Below are positions 30,951 through 34,998 of a DNA stretch of 34,998 nt, piece by piece. The notes below the pieces were generated by a model that was not told the DNA's origin, ran no database searches, and was given only the letters and a program-made list of their open reading frames with translations. The DNA comes from Actinomycetota bacterium. GTDB taxonomy: Bacteria > Actinomycetota > Actinomycetes > Nanopelagicales > Nanopelagicaceae. Position 1 is the first letter of the stretch. Each line of letters opens with the position of its first letter. The DNA is taken from the NCBI GenBank assembly GCA_016870895.1, contig VGAA01000006.1, positions 1-34,998 on the forward strand. The letters run 5' to 3'. The position numbers were made by a program, and so were the translations under genes.

Positions 30951-31490
30951 TTACTTACTCTTCTCCAGATCTGCAATAAATCGGTCAACGATTCGAGATT
31001 GACGGACCTGGTCATCTAATGCTTCTCCGACAATCTTTCCGGCCAACTCAGTTGCAAGTGCGCCAACCTCATTACGCAATGATGTAAGCGCTTGCTGACG
31101 TTCAGCTTCAATTGCAGCGGTAGCTGCAGCGGTAATTCTGGCTGCTTCTTCGGCTGCTTTACTTCTAAGATCTTCAATAATTGCAGCGCCCTGAGCTCTG
31201 GCATCCTCTCGGATCTTCTGTGCTTCACCACGAGCTTCATTTAATTGGGTTGTGTACTGAGTTAGTGCTCGCTCTGCTTCAAGTTGTGCGCGCTCTGCTT
31301 TTTCCATTCCACCTTGAATTGCCTCGGTACGCTCTGCAAATGCTTTTTCAAACATTGGCACAACTTTCGATCTTAGAACCAGGAACAGCAATGTGAATGC
31401 AACAAAACCAACGATAATCTCCGCGGTGTGCGGAATTAATGGGTTTAGCTCCTCACCCGCCGCCCAATTAGTAAGGGTATTTAACGACAT
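30951..31490 (-). CDS. atpF: ATP synthase b subunit
   Basis: Single N-terminal TM then long Ala/Glu/Arg-rich helix; position between atpE and atpH. Confidence 0.96.
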   Translation of the reverse strand: MSLNTLTNWAAGEELNPLIPHTAEIIVGFVAFTLLFLVLRSKVVPMFEKAFAERTEAIQGGMEKAERAQLEAERALTQYTTQLNEARGEAQKIREDARAQGAAIIEDLRSKAAEEAARITAAATAAIEAERQQALTSLRNEVGALATELAGKIVGEALDDQVRQSRIVDRFIADLEKSK

Positions 31491-31511
31491 GTTTTGGTAA
31501 GCCTTTGCTTT

Positions 31512-31715
31512 TTAAAGTACGAAAGCTAGAACTAGACCGAACAGAGCCAATGCTTCAGCTAGTGCAAAGCCTAGGAATGCTATCGGCTGCAAAACGGATC
31601 TAGCCTCTGGTTGGCGTGCTACACCACTTATGTAAGCAGCGAAAATCATGCCAGTTGCGATTGCCGGTCCGATTGCAGATAGGCCATAACCGACCAGGTT
31701 GAGTGTGCCTGTCAT
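31512..31715 (-). CDS. atpE: ATP synthase c subunit
   Basis: [28 protein letters not shown]...[20 protein letters not shown], 67 aa hairpin; E in helix 2 without Na+-site Gln/Ser, so H+-type expected. Confidence 0.97.
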   Translation of the reverse strand: MTGTLNLVGYGLSAIGPAIATGMIFAAYISGVARQPEARSVLQPIAFLGFALAEALALFGLVLAFVL

Positions 31716-31774
31716 TTTCTTTTCCTTCTTTCTTTGTTGGTTGGTTTCTTTATTTTGCTTCTCTATTTGTTCTG

Positions 31775-32554
31775 TTAGTGCTCATCTGCTAACGCGCCCG
31801 CTATATAGAGAGCGGTTAGTAGAGTAAAGATATATGCCTGCAGGCACTGCACCATAAACTCAAAAAAGGTTAGGGCAATACCAAAAGCAAAGGCAAATGG
31901 TGAAACTAACTTTAGGCCAATTGCACCAGAGAGCAGGTGTTCTCCTCCTAAAATAAAAACGAGCAAAAGCAGGTGGCCAGCAAACATATTCGCAAATAAA
32001 CGCAGTGAGAGTGTTAAGGGTCTGACTAAAAAGTAGGTTGCCACCTCAATCGGAGTTAAAAGAATATAGACCGGCTTAGGCACTCCTGGCATAAACATAA
32101 TCTCTTTTAGGTAGGCAATTAAGCCTTTGTGCTTTACTGCAACATAGTGAAAAACAACAAATGTAAATATAGCTAATACATACGGAAAGCTAACTCTAGA
32201 CATAGTTGGAAATTGCAAAAATGGAATAATTCCAAATAGATTGTTGGTTAAAATAAAAGTAAAAAGAGTAAATAGATATGGAACAAATCGCATGAATTCA
32301 TGCCCAATTACATCTCTTGCTAGATCATTTCGGACGAAACCATAAACTGATTCACCTGCAAATTGAAACTTTGATGGCACAATTGCAGCTTTTCTGGAAG
32401 AAAGAATGAAAAATACCGAAATTAAAATTACGGAGAAGAATGCTAAAAATACTGGTTTAGTAGTAAATGGATTATCGCTAAATACTGGAGGTAAATTAAA
32501 ATCTGCAGTACTAGGTGGTTTGAAACCATCCTCACTTGCTAGATATGCGCCCAC
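31775..32554 (-). CDS. atpB: ATP synthase a subunit (GTG start)
   Basis: [24 protein letters not shown] with essential Arg; SD AGGAG upstream of GTG. Confidence 0.97.
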   Translation of the reverse strand: MGAYLASEDGFKPPSTADFNLPPVFSDNPFTTKPVFLAFFSVILISVFFILSSRKAAIVPSKFQFAGESVYGFVRNDLARDVIGHEFMRFVPYLFTLFTFILTNNLFGIIPFLQFPTMSRVSFPYVLAIFTFVVFHYVAVKHKGLIAYLKEIMFMPGVPKPVYILLTPIEVATYFLVRPLTLSLRLFANMFAGHLLLLVFILGGEHLLSGAIGLKLVSPFAFAFGIALTFFEFMVQCLQAYIFTLLTALYIAGALADEH

Positions 32555-32704
32555 TAGTTCTCCTGAATATTTTTATATGGACTTACCTGCGCCGATAGGG
32601 AAGAAACGGCTACGGGCGAAACCCTATTAGGTATCTAGGAATTATGTGAAATTTACAAGGGTAGAAATTGAGCACCAAATGCTGAGAATCCAGATTGGGT
32701 GATA

Positions 32705-32923
32705 TTAATCGCGTCCAAATCGAAGCCATACTAGATAAATGGAGGCCCCAGCACCTAGTAACAAGCCGATTAGTAAGAAGTAAGAGGTATCCAGCCACTG
32801 GTCAACTCCCCAGCCAATACCACCCCATATTAAAAGTCCCGATAGCAAATATCCGACAATAGACCAAAGGGCATTCTCTTCATTCTTTGAGTTATTCAAG
32901 TCATCATTTTTTGAGTTGTTCAC
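32705..32923 (-). CDS. AtpZ/AtpI-like small two-TM protein (GTG start)
   Basis: SIVGYLLSGLLIWGGIGWGVDQWLDTSYFLLIGLLLGAGASIYLVWLRFG; start overlaps upstream stop (GTGA). Confidence 0.7.
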   Translation of the reverse strand: MNNSKNDDLNNSKNEENALWSIVGYLLSGLLIWGGIGWGVDQWLDTSYFLLIGLLLGAGASIYLVWLRFGRD

Positions 32924-33351
32924 AAAATGTCTCCTTCTTTTTTCGGTAAAGGTAATTGAACACGCAACTTCAGAAAGCTACGTACCTCTCCGAATAACCA
33001 TGCCATGGTAATCAAGATGGCGCAGATTGCAAAACTTCCTCTATCTACAGTACTTCGATCGGTAAATCTCGTCACTAACAGAAGAAAAACTCCCATAAAA
33101 ACTACCTTAGCAAAATAAGAAAACATGGCCAGTGCCATAGTAATCATTGGGTCTAAATTACGGGAAATTCGAGCAACTAGTAAATGAACACTGAAAAATA
33201 TAATGACAGTAATCGATGCTAAAAATGCTCCAATCGCACCAGATCTTCCATTAAGTGTTGCCATAACGATTAGCGAAAGTAGAGCGGTAATGGATGCTGG
33301 GATTATTGCGCCTTGCCATAACGCTTTATCACTTGATTGATTATTACTCAT
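32920..33351 (-). CDS. ATP synthase operon-associated membrane protein (subunit I-like)
   Basis: Four predicted TM helices; lies between the wecA-like gene and the atp genes. Confidence 0.65.
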   Translation of the reverse strand: MSNNQSSDKALWQGAIIPASITALLSLIVMATLNGRSGAIGAFLASITVIIFFSVHLLVARISRNLDPMITMALAMFSYFAKVVFMGVFLLLVTRFTDRSTVDRGSFAICAILITMAWLFGEVRSFLKLRVQLPLPKKEGDIL

Positions 33352-34430
33352 GAGATGTTCATTACTTGTCGAAACTTAATTAATAAAATCGAAATTCCAA
33401 AGATTACAGTTCCAGCTAAGAAGGCGATCCAAATTGGCATAAATGCTGCTATTACTGTTGGTAGAGCAAACATCGCGGTCCAAAAGTATAAAACAATTGT
33501 GGTTCGCTGCTGAGTTAACCCTAACCGCATTATGCGATGGTGCAAATGCTCGCGATCGGCATCAAATGGTGATCTTCCCGCTTTTACTCTGCGAACAATT
33601 GCCATTATAAAATCTAGGAGTGGTATAGCTAAGATTGAAAACGGCAGTAAAAGTGGCAGTAGAACATTTCCACCATTTTCTTCTGTGATTGCCGAAGCAT
33701 CGACCTGACCGGTGAGAGTTATTGCCGATGCGCTAATTAGTAAGCCTAGAAACATAGCGCCAGAGTCACCCATAAAAACTTGAGCTGGATGAAAATTATG
33801 TGGTAAAAAACCAAGACAAAGGCCGATAACTATCGCGGTTATTAATGATGGTGCACCAGCTCGATTTAGACCATTTACTACCGCTAATAAATATGAGAAG
33901 GCAAAGAACGATGCGGCACAAATCATCACTATGCCGGTCGCCAATCCATCTAATCCATCAACAAAATTAATTGCATTGATAACCACCATTACAAACAAAA
34001 CTGTTAATAACTGTCCGATATTTGTTGGCAAGGTAGTAATTCCATTTATTGGTAGCCACAAAATTTGCACTCCATAAATCAACAATATGCCAGCTGAAAG
34101 TGCTTGGCCGGCAAATTTTGTAATTGGATCTAAATCAAATCGGTCATCTAACATTCCAATAAATAAAATTAAAGTTCCACTTAAAAAAATTCCAGTGGCT
34201 TCCCTGCCGAAAGATTTTTCTACTAGTGGTAGGTAATTAACAATTACTAAAGTTAAAGCCATTGCGAGCCACATTGCTAAACCACCCCACCTTGGGGTTG
34301 GTTCAACATGGACATCTCTTGATCGAATTTGAGCGATGGCCCCTGATTTAATGGCTAAATCTCTAACAAAAGGTGTAATTAGATAGGTAATTATTGCAGC
34401 CAGTAAAACTGTTACTAAATACTCGCGCAT
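33348..34430 (-). CDS. Undecaprenyl/decaprenyl-phosphate N-acetylglucosaminyl-1-phosphate transferase (WecA/MraY family)
   Basis: HVEPTPRWGGLAMW, INAINFVDGLDGLATG, VFMGDSGAMFLGLL, DREHLHHRIMRLGLTQ. Confidence 0.92.
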   Translation of the reverse strand: MREYLVTVLLAAIITYLITPFVRDLAIKSGAIAQIRSRDVHVEPTPRWGGLAMWLAMALTLVIVNYLPLVEKSFGREATGIFLSGTLILFIGMLDDRFDLDPITKFAGQALSAGILLIYGVQILWLPINGITTLPTNIGQLLTVLFVMVVINAINFVDGLDGLATGIVMICAASFFAFSYLLAVVNGLNRAGAPSLITAIVIGLCLGFLPHNFHPAQVFMGDSGAMFLGLLISASAITLTGQVDASAITEENGGNVLLPLLLPFSILAIPLLDFIMAIVRRVKAGRSPFDADREHLHHRIMRLGLTQQRTTIVLYFWTAMFALPTVIAAFMPIWIAFLAGTVIFGISILLIKFRQVMNIS

Positions 34431-34440
34431 TTAATAAGCT

Positions 34441-34998
34441 TTAATTTTTTGGTTCTGCATAAACTGGAAACTTTGCAGTTAACTGATGTATCTCAGATCT
34501 AATATTTTTGGCTTTACTTTCATCTGAGCCATCCTTTATAGCCCTGGCAATTAATCCTGCAATTATCTTCATCTCAGGCTTACCCATACCCTGGGTTGTA
34601 ATTGCCGCTGTGCCAACCCTAATTCCACTCGTTACGGCAGGGGATTCTGGATCAAAAGGAATTGAATTTTTATTTAAGGATATTCCTGATAATCCGCATC
34701 TTTCATCAGCTACTTTTCCATTTATTCCAGTTGATCGAATATCAATTAATGCAAGGTGAGTTTGCGTGCCACCGGATACGGCTCGCATTCCCTCGCTTTG
34801 TAAATCCGATGCCAAAGCTTTACAGTTTTCAATAACTTTCTTAGCATAATCTTGATACGACGGTGTAGCACACTCTTTTAGAACAACAGCTTTACCCGCA
34901 ACTGCGCTCATATTTGGTCCACCTTGAATGCCAGGAAAAACTGCTTTATCAATAGCTGCTGCATGTTGCGCTTTAGAAAGTATCATTCCACCGCGTGG
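34441..34998 (-). CDS. glyA: Serine hydroxymethyltransferase, C-terminal part (5' end beyond window)
   Basis: PRGGMILS...FPGIQGGPNMSAVAGKAVVLKE, GGTQTHLALIDIRSTGINGKVAD, PFDPESPAVTSGIRVGTAAITTQGM; frame open to window edge. Confidence 0.96.
   Translation of the reverse strand, partial: PRGGMILSKAQHAAAIDKAVFPGIQGGPNMSAVAGKAVVLKECATPSYQDYAKKVIENCKALASDLQSEGMRAVSGGTQTHLALIDIRSTGINGKVADERCGLSGISLNKNSIPFDPESPAVTSGIRVGTAAITTQGMGKPEMKIIAGLIARAIKDGSDESKAKNIRSEIHQLTAKFPVYAEPKN

Overview
The window is a low-GC, gene-dense actinobacterial chromosome segment, probably from a streamlined freshwater lineage of the Nanopelagicales/acI type (lineage is inference). Left block (3-11153): hisB (partial)-hisH-hisA/priA-hisF-hisI-purH, an MFS transporter, a thioredoxin/TPR (YbbN/CnoX-like) protein, a DUF4032-type protein, an AI-2E transporter, an alpha/beta hydrolase and an aldehyde dehydrogenase. 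Middle block (about 11.1-21.3 kb): an accessory catabolic cluster with a MalY/PatB-type aminotransferase, two SDRs, a U32-peptidase-like TIM-barrel protein, an APH-family kinase, a divergent enolase paralog, an IlvD/Edd sugar-acid dehydratase, a FAH-family protein and a KGSADH-like aldehyde dehydrogenase. Right block: small Zn-binding protein, ABC exporter, Lys/Pro-rich secreted protein, murA, the full F1Fo ATP synthase operon, a WecA/MraY-type transferase and glyA (partial). The best candidate for an undescribed system is the four-gene operon 13181-17078 (U32-like / SDR / APH kinase / enolase paralog). The enolase paralog keeps the metal ligands and catalytic Lys/Glu but has Ala at the conserved substrate His (yeast His373) and Asp at Glu168. 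This suggests a changed substrate, perhaps a kinase-generated 2-phospho sugar acid, next to a non-phosphorylative sugar-acid pathway. Other notable points are a Cys-to-Asp MurA (fosfomycin resistance expected), an 87-aa AtpC without the C-terminal inhibitory domain, a shortened PurH, a YbbN with SxxS instead of CxxC, and convergent genes sharing a palindromic TTAA double stop. No tRNA, rRNA, CRISPR array or mobile element was recognised.
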